DNA of 64,000 nt, taken from positions 372,001 through 436,000 of the forward strand of contig NZ_CP107549.1 in the NCBI RefSeq assembly GCF_025837155.1. The letters run 5' to 3'. Both the position numbers and the translations under genes were made by a program. Positions 1 through 7,673 of the stretch are shown in pieces (positions within the stretch are counted from its first letter, which is position 1; every line of letters starts with the position of its first letter). This DNA comes from Pseudomonas sp. Z8(2022) (GTDB lineage Bacteria; Pseudomonadota; Gammaproteobacteria; Pseudomonadales; Pseudomonadaceae). The notes beneath the pieces were generated by a model. It was not told where the DNA came from, did no database searches, and worked only from the letters and a program-made list of their open reading frames with translations.

Positions 1-176
1 AGCAACAGGCTCATGCAGACCACCGTGCTGCCGCCCACCACCAGCGCCTGTGCCCAGGTGTCATGCCAGGCCGCCAGACCGAGGGCGTAGAAAAACATCA
101 GCCACAGTACGCCGAGCATGATGCGGTCGGCCTTGTGGTAGTGGGCGTGCAGAGGATTGTTCGAGGTAACGTGCAT
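1..176 (-). CDS. Membrane protein, probable chemoreceptor N-terminus (partial)
   Basis: Only the first 58 codons are present; the gene runs off the left edge. The start is the ATG whose complement lies at 174-176. The peptide begins MHVTSNNPLHAHYHKADRIM and has two hydrophobic segments (about residues 19-36 and 43-58) with almost no loop, so it is a polytopic membrane protein. The opening resembles, from memory, the membrane-anchor region of a class of Pseudomonas methyl-accepting chemotaxis proteins. No signalling domain is visible in the window, so the family call is an inference; a membrane-anchored diguanylate cyclase or histidine kinase is also possible. Confidence 0.5.
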   Translation of the reverse strand, partial: MHVTSNNPLHAHYHKADRIMLGVLWLMFFYALGLAAWHDTWAQALVVGGSTVVCMSLL

Positions 177-243
177 GGTGGTGCCTGAATCGTACGCGGG
201 AGCTGAGCGTACGCGTGCTGGGTGAATCGGAAATTGCGCGGGG

Positions 244-825
244 TCAATCAACTGTTTCTGCCGACCAGTCGCAGAAGCAACCCACCGCGGCGGTATTGCT
301 GGCATTGACCGCGCGGCCTGCCGCCAGCGCTTCAAGTATCGGCTCGATGAAGCTGTTGCTTGAGGTGCAGGTCAGCCCTTCGCTGTAGGGGCCGAAATAG
401 GCAAGCTCGCCCTGCTGATCCCAGATGGCCACGGCCGGACTGGCCGGTAGCTCGGCGCTGCCGGGCAGGGTCTCGAGTGGCTGCAGGGCGCGCAGCTCGG
501 CCGGCAGTTCGCCGCGGCTGCCGGGCTTTTGCAGCACATGAAACTGCACGCCCAGCGGTGCGTAATGGGCGATCAGCTCGGCGAGGTGTTGCTGGTTGCC
601 CACGTTGCACGGGCAGGCCGGGTCCCAGAAATGCACCAGGCGGATCGGGCCTGGCCCGGCCAGATCGGCCGGCAGCTGCAGTCCGGTGCCGGAAAATACC
701 GCCGCGCGCTCGTCGAAGGGCCGCAGATAGCGCGTCTCGAACCACCAGAACGCCAGCAGCATGCCGCCCAGCCAGATAACGGCGAGCAGGCTGGCTAGCA
801 GGATTTTGAGCGAGGGGCGCGGCAT
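244..825 (-). CDS. Membrane-anchored thioredoxin-like protein (DUF6436-like)
   Basis: 193 residues. One N-terminal transmembrane helix at about residues 8-28 is followed by a periplasmic thioredoxin-like domain. It contains FWDPACPC with C71-P-C73 where thioredoxins carry CxxC, and a later SPAVAIW segment that fits the cis-proline strand. A C-terminal CFC pair lies at about 183-185. The active-site spacing (CPC, one residue between cysteines) is unusual, so ordinary disulfide exchange should not be assumed. The family name is from memory. It lies 67 bp from the partial membrane gene in the same direction and is divergent from the hydrolase gene. Substrate and partner are unknown. Confidence 0.65.
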   Translation of the reverse strand: MPRPSLKILLASLLAVIWLGGMLLAFWWFETRYLRPFDERAAVFSGTGLQLPADLAGPGPIRLVHFWDPACPCNVGNQQHLAELIAHYAPLGVQFHVLQKPGSRGELPAELRALQPLETLPGSAELPASPAVAIWDQQGELAYFGPYSEGLTCTSSNSFIEPILEALAAGRAVNASNTAAVGCFCDWSAETVD

Positions 826-947
826 GTGACACGGACCGGAGAAAAGGGTGCGTAGCTTGCCATGATGCGCCGGGCAGCTGAATATCGGTTGATCGAGAAC
901 GTCGTTGCCCCGCGCCGGTGCGCCGCACAGCTACCCACGGAAAGCCC

Positions 948-1889
948 ATGTCAGAGCCATTTCACCCCGATAGACTGCGTCCGTTACTGCGCCCCTTGGC
1001 CGCAGCGCGGCTGGATCTGCCGGCGCTGCAGGCCTATCGCAGCTTCTATGGCCTGGATCTGGCGGCGCGTTTTGTCGGGCTGGACAACCGCCTGGGCAGT
1101 TTCAATGCCGCCGGATACCAGATTGCCGCGCAGCTGTGGGCGCCGGCCGAGCCGCAGGGCACCCTGCTGCTGCTGCACGGCTATTACGACCATATGGGCC
1201 TGTACCGGCACGTGGTCGAGTGGGCATTGAGCATGAACTTCGCCGTGCTGGCCTGCGACCTGCCGGGGCATGGCCTGTCCAGCGGGGCGCGCGCCAGCAT
1301 CAGTGATTTCGCCGAGTATCAGCAGGTGCTCGCCGGCCTGTTCGAGCAGGCCAGCGAACTCGGACTTCCCCAGCCCTGGCATCTCTGTGGGCAGAGCACC
1401 GGCGGGGCGATCCTGCTGGATTATCTGCTCACCGATGGCCAGCGCCCCGAGCTGGGGCAGAGCATCCTGCTGGCGCCGCTGGTGCGGCCACGCGCCTGGG
1501 GCTGGTCGAAGCTCAGCTACCGCCTGCTAAGCCCTTTCGTCCGCGAGATCCCGCGGCGCTTCAGTGAAAACTCCAGCGACGCCACCTTCATCGACTTCGT
1601 GCACAACCTCGACCCGCTGCAGCCTCGCAGCCTGCCGACGGCCTGGGTCGGTGCGCTGGCTCAGTGGGTACCGAAAATCGAGGCGGCCGGACGCAGCGGG
1701 CACAGCCCGCTGATCATTCAGGGCGAGGCGGACATGACGGTGGATTGGCGCTACAACCTCGAAGTGCTGCAGGACAAGTTCCGTCAGCCGGAGATCCTGC
1801 GCCTGGCCGAGGCCCGTCATCATCTGGCCAACGAGAACGAGGCGCTGCGACGCAGCTACTTCGACTTCCTGCGCGAGCGGCTGGCTTAG
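948..1889 (+). CDS. Alpha/beta hydrolase (S33 / monoacylglycerol-lipase-like)
   Basis: 313 residues. The oxyanion-hole region reads LLLLHGYYDH. The nucleophile elbow is GQSTGG with Ser150. An Asp in GEADMTVD (about 263) and a His in EARHHLANE (about 290) complete a Ser-Asp-His triad. This matches the serine aminopeptidase / monoacylglycerol lipase-like fold (Hydrolase_4). No signal peptide is seen, so it is cytoplasmic. The ATG at 948 was preferred to the upstream ATG at 918 because a GGAAAG ribosome-binding sequence sits just before it. It converges on the DUF2059 gene with a 4-bp overlap of the two 3' ends. The natural substrate (lipid ester or lysophospholipid) cannot be told from sequence. 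Confidence 0.8.
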   Translation: MSEPFHPDRLRPLLRPLAAARLDLPALQAYRSFYGLDLAARFVGLDNRLGSFNAAGYQIAAQLWAPAEPQGTLLLLHGYYDHMGLYRHVVEWALSMNFAVLACDLPGHGLSSGARASISDFAEYQQVLAGLFEQASELGLPQPWHLCGQSTGGAILLDYLLTDGQRPELGQSILLAPLVRPRAWGWSKLSYRLLSPFVREIPRRFSENSSDATFIDFVHNLDPLQPRSLPTAWVGALAQWVPKIEAAGRSGHSPLIIQGEADMTVDWRYNLEVLQDKFRQPEILRLAEARHHLANENEALRRSYFDFLRERLA

Positions 1890-2653
1890 ATTCCCTGCGC
1901 CGCCGGCTCCAGCTCGTTGCTGCTCATGCCCACTGCCAGGCCGGCCCGCAGCGACCGCAGGGCGGCCTGGTAATAGGCCTTGCCGGCGTCGGACTGGGCG
2001 AATTCGACGAACTGCTCCAGCTCCGGGTCGCTCAGATCGCGGTAGACATGCAGCAGGGTGTTGTCGAGATCCTGCTCGATCTGCGCCATCAGGCGCTCAC
2101 GCTGGCCATTGAGCAGTCCCTGGGCCTGGGTGCCACCGAGCAGGCCGGGAATCATCTGGCTGAGGCTGTCGGCCGCGACGCCGGCCAGCGCCAGACTGAC
2201 CTCGGCACCGGCCTCCTTGGCGGGGATGGCCTGGGCCAGGTGGCGAATCAGCAGGCGACGGGTGGCATCGGCATCGGTGCGCGGCAGGCCGTTGGCGTAC
2301 TTGGCCAGTTGATCGCTGCGGGTGGCCAGGGTTTCGGCAGCGACGATCTTGCGCCCCAGCTCGGATTCGAAGAAGGCCAGCGCCGGTCGCGGGTCGGCCA
2401 GCTCCATGCGCAGGCTGTTCTGTGCGCGCTGGTCGATGGCGGCAGCGGCGAAACGATGGTTGCTGTTATCCACCAGGGCCTGGAATACCGCCGGCGGCAG
2501 GGCGCTGCGATAGCGCTGCTGGGCGGCGTCGAGCGCCTGGTTGAAATGCTCGCGCTGCTGCGGCCAGCCGGCAGCCTGGTACAGGCGCTGGTGATCGTCG
2601 GCCTGGACGGGCCAGGCCAGGCCAATCAGCAACAGGGCAAACAGAACGTGCAT
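1886..2653 (-). CDS. Exported DUF2059-domain protein
   Basis: 255 residues with a Sec signal peptide (about 1-18, ending VQA before Asp). The mature part is helical and charged. The C-terminal third contains DLSDPELEQFVEFAQSDAGK (about 205-224), typical of DUF2059, a periplasmic domain of unknown function. Neighbours offer no functional link: the gene is convergent with the hydrolase upstream in the window and divergent from the oxygenase gene. A 9-bp inverted repeat lies just upstream of the start at 2679-2706. A reasonable statement is periplasmic protein of unknown role. Confidence 0.75.
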   Translation of the reverse strand: MHVLFALLLIGLAWPVQADDHQRLYQAAGWPQQREHFNQALDAAQQRYRSALPPAVFQALVDNSNHRFAAAAIDQRAQNSLRMELADPRPALAFFESELGRKIVAAETLATRSDQLAKYANGLPRTDADATRRLLIRHLAQAIPAKEAGAEVSLALAGVAADSLSQMIPGLLGGTQAQGLLNGQRERLMAQIEQDLDNTLLHVYRDLSDPELEQFVEFAQSDAGKAYYQAALRSLRAGLAVGMSSNELEPAAQGI

Positions 2654-2678
2654 CGAGAACTCCTTGGCAAACTTTCCG

Positions 2679-2706
2679 AGCCGGCCGAAGGCTGCTGCGG
2701 CCGGCT
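2679..2706. repeat. GC-rich stem-loop upstream of the DUF2059 gene
   Basis: AGCCGGCCG at 2679-2687 and CGGCCGGCT at 2698-2706 are perfect complements with a 10-nt loop, followed on the + strand by ATTTTC. It looks like a weak intrinsic terminator on the + strand, although no + strand gene ends nearby. Confidence 0.5.
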
Positions 2707-2762
2707 ATTTTCGGCGGCTGGCAGGGGCTTGTCGAGCTATGTCTGGCGGCCATCCGCCGCTG

Positions 2763-2768
2763 TACAAT
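2763..2768 (+). promoter_or_regulatory. Candidate -10 element for the PHD-like oxygenase gene
   Basis: TACAAT ends 7 nt before the ATG at 2776. No Shine-Dalgarno sequence lies between, and no good -35 is visible. If this -10 is used, transcription would begin at or next to the start codon, giving a leaderless or nearly leaderless mRNA. Confidence 0.35.
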
Positions 2769-2775
2769 CTCCGCC

Positions 2776-3399
2776 ATGACCGAAGCCAGCCAGCAAGACC
2801 TCTTTTCCAGTCTTATCGACGACCTCGCCAGCCAGGGTTGGTCGCAACGGGCGTTGTTCGCCCCGCAGATTCTGACCCGTGAACTGGCCGCCGAGTGCCG
2901 CAAGCGGGCGCACGATGGCGAACTGAACCCGGCCAGCGTTGGCCGTGGCAGTACCCAGCAGGTGCAGGAGGGCATTCGCGGCGACCGTATCCAGTGGCTG
3001 GAGCCGGGCCAGAGCGAGGCCAGCGACCGCTACCTGCAACTGATGGATAAGCTGCGCCAGGCACTCAATCAGACGCTGTTTCTCGGGCTCGAGGACTTCG
3101 AATGCCATTTCGCCTGCTACGAGCCGGGCGCCTTCTACCTGCGTCACCTCGATCGTTTCCGCGATGACGACCGGCGTACGGTGTCGGCGGTGTTCTACCT
3201 GAACGAAGACTGGCAGGCCGAGCAGGGTGGGGCGCTGCGTCTGTACCTCAACGATGGGCGCGAACATGATGTGTTGCCGCAGGCCGGCACCCTGGCATTG
3301 TTTCTCTCCGGGGAAATGCCTCACGAGGTGCTGCCGGCCACCCGCGAGCGCCTGTCGCTGACGGGCTGGTTCAGGCGGCGCGGCAACGACGTGCTCTGA
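2776..3399 (+). CDS. 2-oxoglutarate/Fe(II) prolyl hydroxylase-like oxygenase (PPHD-type)
   Basis: 207 residues with a double-stranded beta-helix oxygenase core. Iron ligands are visible as H124-x-D126 (in RHLDRF) and H183 (in MPHEVLP); R191 in ATRERLSLTGWF is the expected 2-oxoglutarate-binding arginine. Length and motifs match the Pseudomonas prolyl hydroxylase PPHD, an EgIN/PHD-like enzyme reported to hydroxylate a proline of elongation factor Tu in an oxygen-dependent way. The oxygenase call rests on visible residues; the EF-Tu substrate is inferred from family knowledge. It stands alone, 28 bp before the DUF523 gene. No ribosome-binding site precedes the ATG (see the -10 entry). Confidence 0.85.
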   Translation: MTEASQQDLFSSLIDDLASQGWSQRALFAPQILTRELAAECRKRAHDGELNPASVGRGSTQQVQEGIRGDRIQWLEPGQSEASDRYLQLMDKLRQALNQTLFLGLEDFECHFACYEPGAFYLRHLDRFRDDDRRTVSAVFYLNEDWQAEQGGALRLYLNDGREHDVLPQAGTLALFLSGEMPHEVLPATRERLSLTGWFRRRGNDVL

Positions 3400-3427
3400 A
3401 CACTTGCGCAACCGGCAGGGAGGATCG

Positions 3428-3919
3428 ATGCAGAAAGTACTGGTCAGCCGCTGCCTGCTCGGGCATCGGGTGCGTTATGACGGCGGCGCTCACGGCCCCT
3501 TCGATCTGCTGCAGCAGTGGCTGGATGAAGGGCGGGTGGTGGCGCTGTGCCCGGAAGTGGCGGGTGGTTTGCCCACACCGCGCCCGCCGGCAGAGATCCG
3601 TGGCGGCCAGGGAGGCGCGGTACTGGATGGCAGGCTGCCGGTGCTGACCATCGACGGCGAGGACGTGACGGCTGCCTTTGTCGACGGCGCCGAGCAGGCG
3701 CTGGCGCTGGTGCGAGAGCATGGCATCGCACTGGCCCTGCTCAAGGCGCGCAGCCCTTCGTGCGGCAATCTGGAAAACTACGACGGCAGTTTCAGCGGCG
3801 TTCGTGTGTCGGGCGAGGGCGTGACCGCTGCCTTGCTGAAGCGATCCGGGGTGAAGGTGTTCAACGAAACGCAGCTGGCCGAGGCTGCCGCCGAGCTGGC
3901 GCGGTTGGAGCGGGCATGA
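3428..3919 (+). CDS. DUF523 family protein (YbbK-like)
   Basis: 163 residues. It opens with VLVSRCLLGHRVRYDG and also contains CPEVAGGLPTPRPP and SPSCGN, the conserved cysteine motifs of DUF523. The spaced cysteines suggest metal or cluster binding, but no function is established. The ATG at 3428 is preferred over an upstream in-frame ATG at 3404 because AGGGAGG lies 5-8 nt before it. It probably shares a transcript with the oxygenase gene 28 bp upstream and converges on serA across a bidirectional terminator. Confidence 0.8.
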   Translation: MQKVLVSRCLLGHRVRYDGGAHGPFDLLQQWLDEGRVVALCPEVAGGLPTPRPPAEIRGGQGGAVLDGRLPVLTIDGEDVTAAFVDGAEQALALVREHGIALALLKARSPSCGNLENYDGSFSGVRVSGEGVTAALLKRSGVKVFNETQLAEAAAELARLERA

Positions 3920-3968
3920 TTGATCCCGGCCGCAATCCGGTGCACGCCGAACATCTCTGACACGCATG

Positions 3969-3995
3969 AAAAAAGGGAGGCCAAGGCCTCCCTTT
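3969..3995 (-). terminator. Intrinsic terminator of serA
   Basis: AAAGGGAGGCC (3972-3982) pairs perfectly with GGCCTCCCTTT (3985-3995). The A run at 3969-3974 becomes a T run on the minus strand, so this terminates serA, whose stop is at 4013. It may also slow + strand transcripts from the DUF523 gene. Confidence 0.85.
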
Positions 3996-4012
3996 CTGTT
4001 TGCAGTTCCGGC

Positions 4013-5242
4013 TTAGAACAGCACGCGGCTGCGAATGGTGCCGTTGACCTGCTGCAGCTTCTCCAGGGCCAGATCGGAATATGCGGCGTCGACGTCGATC
4101 ACCACGTAGCCGACCTTGTCGTTGGTCTGCAGGAACTGGCCGGAGATGTTGATGCCGTTGTCGGCGAACACCTTGTTGATCTCGCTCATCACACCCGGGA
4201 TGTTCTTGTGGATGTGCAGCAGACGGTGCTTGCCCGGGTGTGCCGGCAGGGCGACTTCCGGGAAGTTGACCGAGGACACCGACGTACCGTTGTCGCTGTA
4301 CTTGACCAGCTTCTCGGCCACTTCCAGGCCGATGTTGGCCTGAGCCTCGGCGGTGGAGCCGCCGATGTGCGGGGTCAGGATCACGCGATCCAGGCCGCGC
4401 AGCGGGCTCTCGAACTCCTCGTCGTTGGACTTGGGCTCGACCGGGAATACGTCGATGGCGGCGCCGATCAGGTGTTCGTCCTTGATCGCTTCGGCCAGAG
4501 CTTCCAGGCGTACCACGGTGCCGCGCGCGGCGTTGATCAGGATGCCGCCCTTCTTCATGGCGCGGATTTCCTTCTCGCCGATCATCCACTGGGTGGACGG
4601 CAGCTCCGGTACGTGCAGCGAGACGATGTCGCACAGGCCCAGCAGTTCGTACAGGTCGCCGACCTGCTGTGCATTGCCCAGAGGCAGCTTGGTTACGGTG
4701 TCATAGAAAAACACCTGCATGCCCATGGCTTCGGCCAGTACCGAGAGCTGGGTGCCGATGGAGCCGTAACCGATGATGCCCAGCTTCTTGCCGCGGATCT
4801 CGAAGGAGTTGGCCGCCGACTTGATCCAGCCGCCACGGTGGCAGGAGGCGTTCTTTTCGGGGATGCCGCGCAGCAGCAGGATGGCCTGGGCCAGTACCAG
4901 CTCGGCCACCGAGCGGGTGTTGGAATAGGGGGCGTTGAATACCGCGATACCGCGCTCGCGGGCGGCGTCCAGGTCGACCTGGTTGGTGCCGATGCAGAAG
5001 CAGCCGACGGCGACCAGCTTCTTCGCGCAGTCGAAGACCTCGGCGGTCAGCTGGGTGCGCGAGCGAATGCCGATGAAGTGGGCATCGGCGATCTTTTCTT
5101 TCAGCTCTTCGCCTGACAGCGCGCCCTTGAGGTACTCGATGTTGCTGTAGCCGGCGGCCTTCAGCGTGTCCACGGCGTTCTGGTGCACGCCTTCGAGAAG
5201 AAGGAACTTAATCTTGCTCTTGTCGAGAGAGGTCTTGCTCAT
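4013..5242 (-). CDS. serA: D-3-phosphoglycerate dehydrogenase
   Basis: 409 residues, the length of the E. coli-type enzyme. It oxidises 3-phosphoglycerate to 3-phosphohydroxypyruvate with NAD, the first step of serine synthesis. The Rossmann motif GYGSIGTQ lies near residue 155, the catalytic His in LTPHIGGSTAEAQ near 290, and a C-terminal ACT domain from about 335 provides the site for serine feedback. SerA enzymes of this kind also reduce 2-oxoglutarate to D-2-hydroxyglutarate, and the divergent neighbour is the dehydrogenase that removes that product. The leader holds a small perfect hairpin (5280-5296). Confidence 0.97.
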   Translation of the reverse strand: MSKTSLDKSKIKFLLLEGVHQNAVDTLKAAGYSNIEYLKGALSGEELKEKIADAHFIGIRSRTQLTAEVFDCAKKLVAVGCFCIGTNQVDLDAARERGIAVFNAPYSNTRSVAELVLAQAILLLRGIPEKNASCHRGGWIKSAANSFEIRGKKLGIIGYGSIGTQLSVLAEAMGMQVFFYDTVTKLPLGNAQQVGDLYELLGLCDIVSLHVPELPSTQWMIGEKEIRAMKKGGILINAARGTVVRLEALAEAIKDEHLIGAAIDVFPVEPKSNDEEFESPLRGLDRVILTPHIGGSTAEAQANIGLEVAEKLVKYSDNGTSVSSVNFPEVALPAHPGKHRLLHIHKNIPGVMSEINKVFADNGINISGQFLQTNDKVGYVVIDVDAAYSDLALEKLQQVNGTIRSRVLF

Positions 5243-5279
5243 CGGAGTACCTGTTGTCCCAGGGATATGTTCAGGGAAG

Positions 5280-5296
5280 GGCTGAGAGACTCAGCC
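5280..5296. repeat. Small hairpin in the serA leader
   Basis: GGCTGAG (5280-5286) and CTCAGCC (5290-5296) form a perfect 7-bp stem with a 3-nt loop, 38 bp upstream of the serA start. Confidence 0.45.
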
Positions 5297-5338
5297 AGCG
5301 CCCGTGGATCACCACATGGCTCGAATCACGGGGTGCGT

Positions 5339-5348
5339 ATGCTAGCAT
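5339..5348. promoter_or_regulatory. Palindrome in the serA / d2hgdh divergent promoter region
   Basis: ATGCTAGCAT is a perfect 10-bp palindrome roughly midway between the two divergent starts (5242 and 5424). It also resembles a -10 sequence in both directions. Regulator unknown. Confidence 0.3.
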
Positions 5349-5423
5349 GTTCGCCTTTTTCAATGCTCGGTTGCGACCTGAATGGTTCTCAGGGCGACCA
5401 TGAATCCTTTGAGAGTTCCGTAG

Positions 5424-6815
5424 ATGACCACCCCCGCCCAGATCGAAGAGCTGAAGACCCTGGTTGAGCCCGGCAAGGTGCTGACCGATGCCGATTCCCT
5501 GGAAACCTACGGCAAGGACTGGACCAAGCAGTTCGCTCCGGCGCCCTCGGCCATCGTCTTCCCCAAGACCACCGAGCAGGTTCAGGCCATCGTACGCTGG
5601 GCCAACCAGCACAAGATCGCGCTGGTGCCGTCGGGTGGCCGCACCGGCCTGTCCGCGGCTGCGGTGGCGGCCAATGGCGAGGTGGTGGTGTCGTTCGACT
5701 ACATGAACCGCATCGTCGAATTCAACGAATACGACCGCACCGTGGTCTGCCAGCCGGGCGTGGTGACCAAGCAACTGCAGCTGTTCGCCGAAGAGAAGGG
5801 CCTGTATTACCCGGTGGACTTCGCATCGAGCGGTTCCAGTCAGATTGGCGGCAATATCGGCACAAATGCCGGCGGGATCAAGGTGATTCGCTACGGCATG
5901 ACCCGTAACTGGGTGGCCGGCCTGAAAGTGGTCACCGGTACCGGCGAGCTGCTGGAACTGAACCGCGACCTGATCAAGAACGCCACCGGCTACGACCTGC
6001 GCCAGCTGTTCATCGGCGCCGAGGGCACCCTGGGCTTCGTCGTCGAGGCCACCATGCGTCTGGAGCGTGCACCGAAGAACCTCACCGCGATGGTCCTCGG
6101 TACGCCTGATTTCGACTCGATCATGCCGGTGCTGCACGCCTTCCAGGGCAAGCTCGACCTGACCGCCTTCGAGTTCTTCTCCGACAAGTGCCTGGAGAAG
6201 ATCCTCGGTCGTGGCGACGTACCGGCGCCGTTCGAGAGCCGCACGCCGTTCTACGCCCTGCTGGAATTCGAGGCGCTGAACGAGGACGTGGCCAACGAGG
6301 CACTGGCAACCTTCGAGCACTGCGTCGAGCAGGGCTGGGTGCTCGACGGCGTGATGAGCCAGAGCCAGCAGCAGCTGGAGAACCTGTGGAAGCTGCGCGA
6401 GTACATCTCCGAGACCATCAGCCACTGGGTTCCTTACAAGAACGATATCTCCGTCACCGTCGGCCAGGTACCGGCCTTCCTCAAGGACATCGACGACATC
6501 GTGTCGGCCAACTACCCGGATTTCGACGTGCTCTGGTACGGCCACATCGGCGACGGCAACCTGCACCTGAACATCCTCAAGCCTGAGGCGCTGGCCAAGG
6601 AAGATTTCTTCGCCAAGTGCGCGGTGGTCAACAAGTGGGTGTTCGAGATCGTCGAGAAATACAACGGCTCGATCAGCGCCGAACACGGTGTGGGCATGAC
6701 CAAGCGCGACTACCTGCAGTACAGCCGCTCGCCTGCCGAGATTGCCTGCATGAAGGCGATCAAGGCGGTGTTCGATCCCAACGGGATCATGAACCCCGGC
6801 AAGATCTTCGCCTGA
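5424..6815 (+). CDS. d2hgdh: D-2-hydroxyglutarate dehydrogenase (FAD-linked)
   Basis: 463 residues of the FAD-binding PCMH / GlcD-like family. The FAD domain spans about residues 40-220. Zinc and substrate-site histidines occur in WYGHIGDGNLHLN (about 371-383) and AEHGVGM (about 418). It oxidises D-2-hydroxyglutarate to 2-oxoglutarate, passing electrons to an electron-transfer flavoprotein. Its position back-to-back with serA fits published work in Pseudomonas in which this enzyme recycles the D-2-hydroxyglutarate formed by SerA and so pulls serine synthesis forward. A D-lactate or glycolate role is less likely given that context. Confidence 0.88.
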   Translation: MTTPAQIEELKTLVEPGKVLTDADSLETYGKDWTKQFAPAPSAIVFPKTTEQVQAIVRWANQHKIALVPSGGRTGLSAAAVAANGEVVVSFDYMNRIVEFNEYDRTVVCQPGVVTKQLQLFAEEKGLYYPVDFASSGSSQIGGNIGTNAGGIKVIRYGMTRNWVAGLKVVTGTGELLELNRDLIKNATGYDLRQLFIGAEGTLGFVVEATMRLERAPKNLTAMVLGTPDFDSIMPVLHAFQGKLDLTAFEFFSDKCLEKILGRGDVPAPFESRTPFYALLEFEALNEDVANEALATFEHCVEQGWVLDGVMSQSQQQLENLWKLREYISETISHWVPYKNDISVTVGQVPAFLKDIDDIVSANYPDFDVLWYGHIGDGNLHLNILKPEALAKEDFFAKCAVVNKWVFEIVEKYNGSISAEHGVGMTKRDYLQYSRSPAEIACMKAIKAVFDPNGIMNPGKIFA

Positions 6816-6820
6816 CCGGA

Positions 6821-6848
6821 AACGCCCGCCTGACAGCGGGCGTTTTCG
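6821..6848 (+). terminator. Intrinsic terminator after D-2-hydroxyglutarate dehydrogenase
   Basis: AACGCCCGC (6821-6829) pairs with GCGGGCGTT (6836-6844) around a 6-nt loop, followed by a short T tract. Confidence 0.85.
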
Positions 6849-6928
6849 TATCCGGCCTGGTGTCGGTTAAGGTACGGGACCGGCCACAAGCCGCGATGCC
6901 CACAATACGAACAACACAGGAGTCGGTG

Positions 6929-7594
6929 ATGAGCTATCAGCACCAGTACGTCGACGGTACCACCGTCCACTTCCCGCTCGGCAAGGTCGTCTGCATCGGC
7001 CGTAATTACGCCGAACACGCCAAGGAACTGAACAACCCGGTACCCAGCGAGCCGCTGCTGTTCATCAAGCCGGGTTCCTGCGTGGTACCGCTCGAGGGTG
7101 GCTTCAGCATCCCTGATGATCGCGGTGCGGTGCATTACGAGGCGGAGATCGCCGTGCTGATCGGCAAGCCGCTGTCATCGAGGCCCGATGTCGAGGAAGT
7201 GCGTGACGCCATCAGCGGCTTCGCTCCGGCGCTGGACCTGACCCTGCGCGACGTGCAGGCCAAGCTCAAGGAGAAGGGCTATCCCTGGGAAATCGCCAAG
7301 AGCTTCGACGGTGCCTGCGTGCTGGCGCCCTTCGTGCCGGGCGATGCCATCGAGGATCTGGCCGATATCGGCATCCGTCTGGTCATCAACGGTGAAACCC
7401 GCCAGGATGGCAACAGCCGCGACATGCTCAACCCCATCGTCGGCATGATCCAGCACATGGCCGGGCACTTCGCCCTGCAGCCGGGCGACGTAATTCTCAC
7501 CGGCACGCCGGTCGGCGTCGGTGCGCTGAACAAGGGCGACGAGCTGGTGCTGGAACTGGTCGGCCACAGTCGCTTCACCAGCCGCGTGCTCTAA
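6929..7594 (+). CDS. Fumarylacetoacetate hydrolase family protein
   Basis: 221 residues, a single FAH-fold domain. It begins with a short lid (FPLGKVVCIGRNYAEHAKEL); the metal-binding acidic set is in HYEAEIAVLIG and DLTLRDVQ. A catalytic-core segment reads TGTPVGVGAL. The short form resembles FAHD1/YcgM enzymes, which act as acylpyruvate hydrolases or oxaloacetate tautomerase/decarboxylase, rather than true fumarylacetoacetase. An in-frame upstream ATG at 6617 lies inside the previous gene; the ATG at 6929, preceded by an AGGAG sequence, is the start. It is separated from the previous gene by a terminator, so it has its own promoter. Confidence 0.87.
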   Translation: MSYQHQYVDGTTVHFPLGKVVCIGRNYAEHAKELNNPVPSEPLLFIKPGSCVVPLEGGFSIPDDRGAVHYEAEIAVLIGKPLSSRPDVEEVRDAISGFAPALDLTLRDVQAKLKEKGYPWEIAKSFDGACVLAPFVPGDAIEDLADIGIRLVINGETRQDGNSRDMLNPIVGMIQHMAGHFALQPGDVILTGTPVGVGALNKGDELVLELVGHSRFTSRVL

Positions 7595-7673
7595 GCGGCG
7601 TACTGCTCGGCCTCCACTGGGGCCGCAGACCAACCGCCGCCCGCTGGGGCGGCGGAACCCCTGTCGACAGCGG

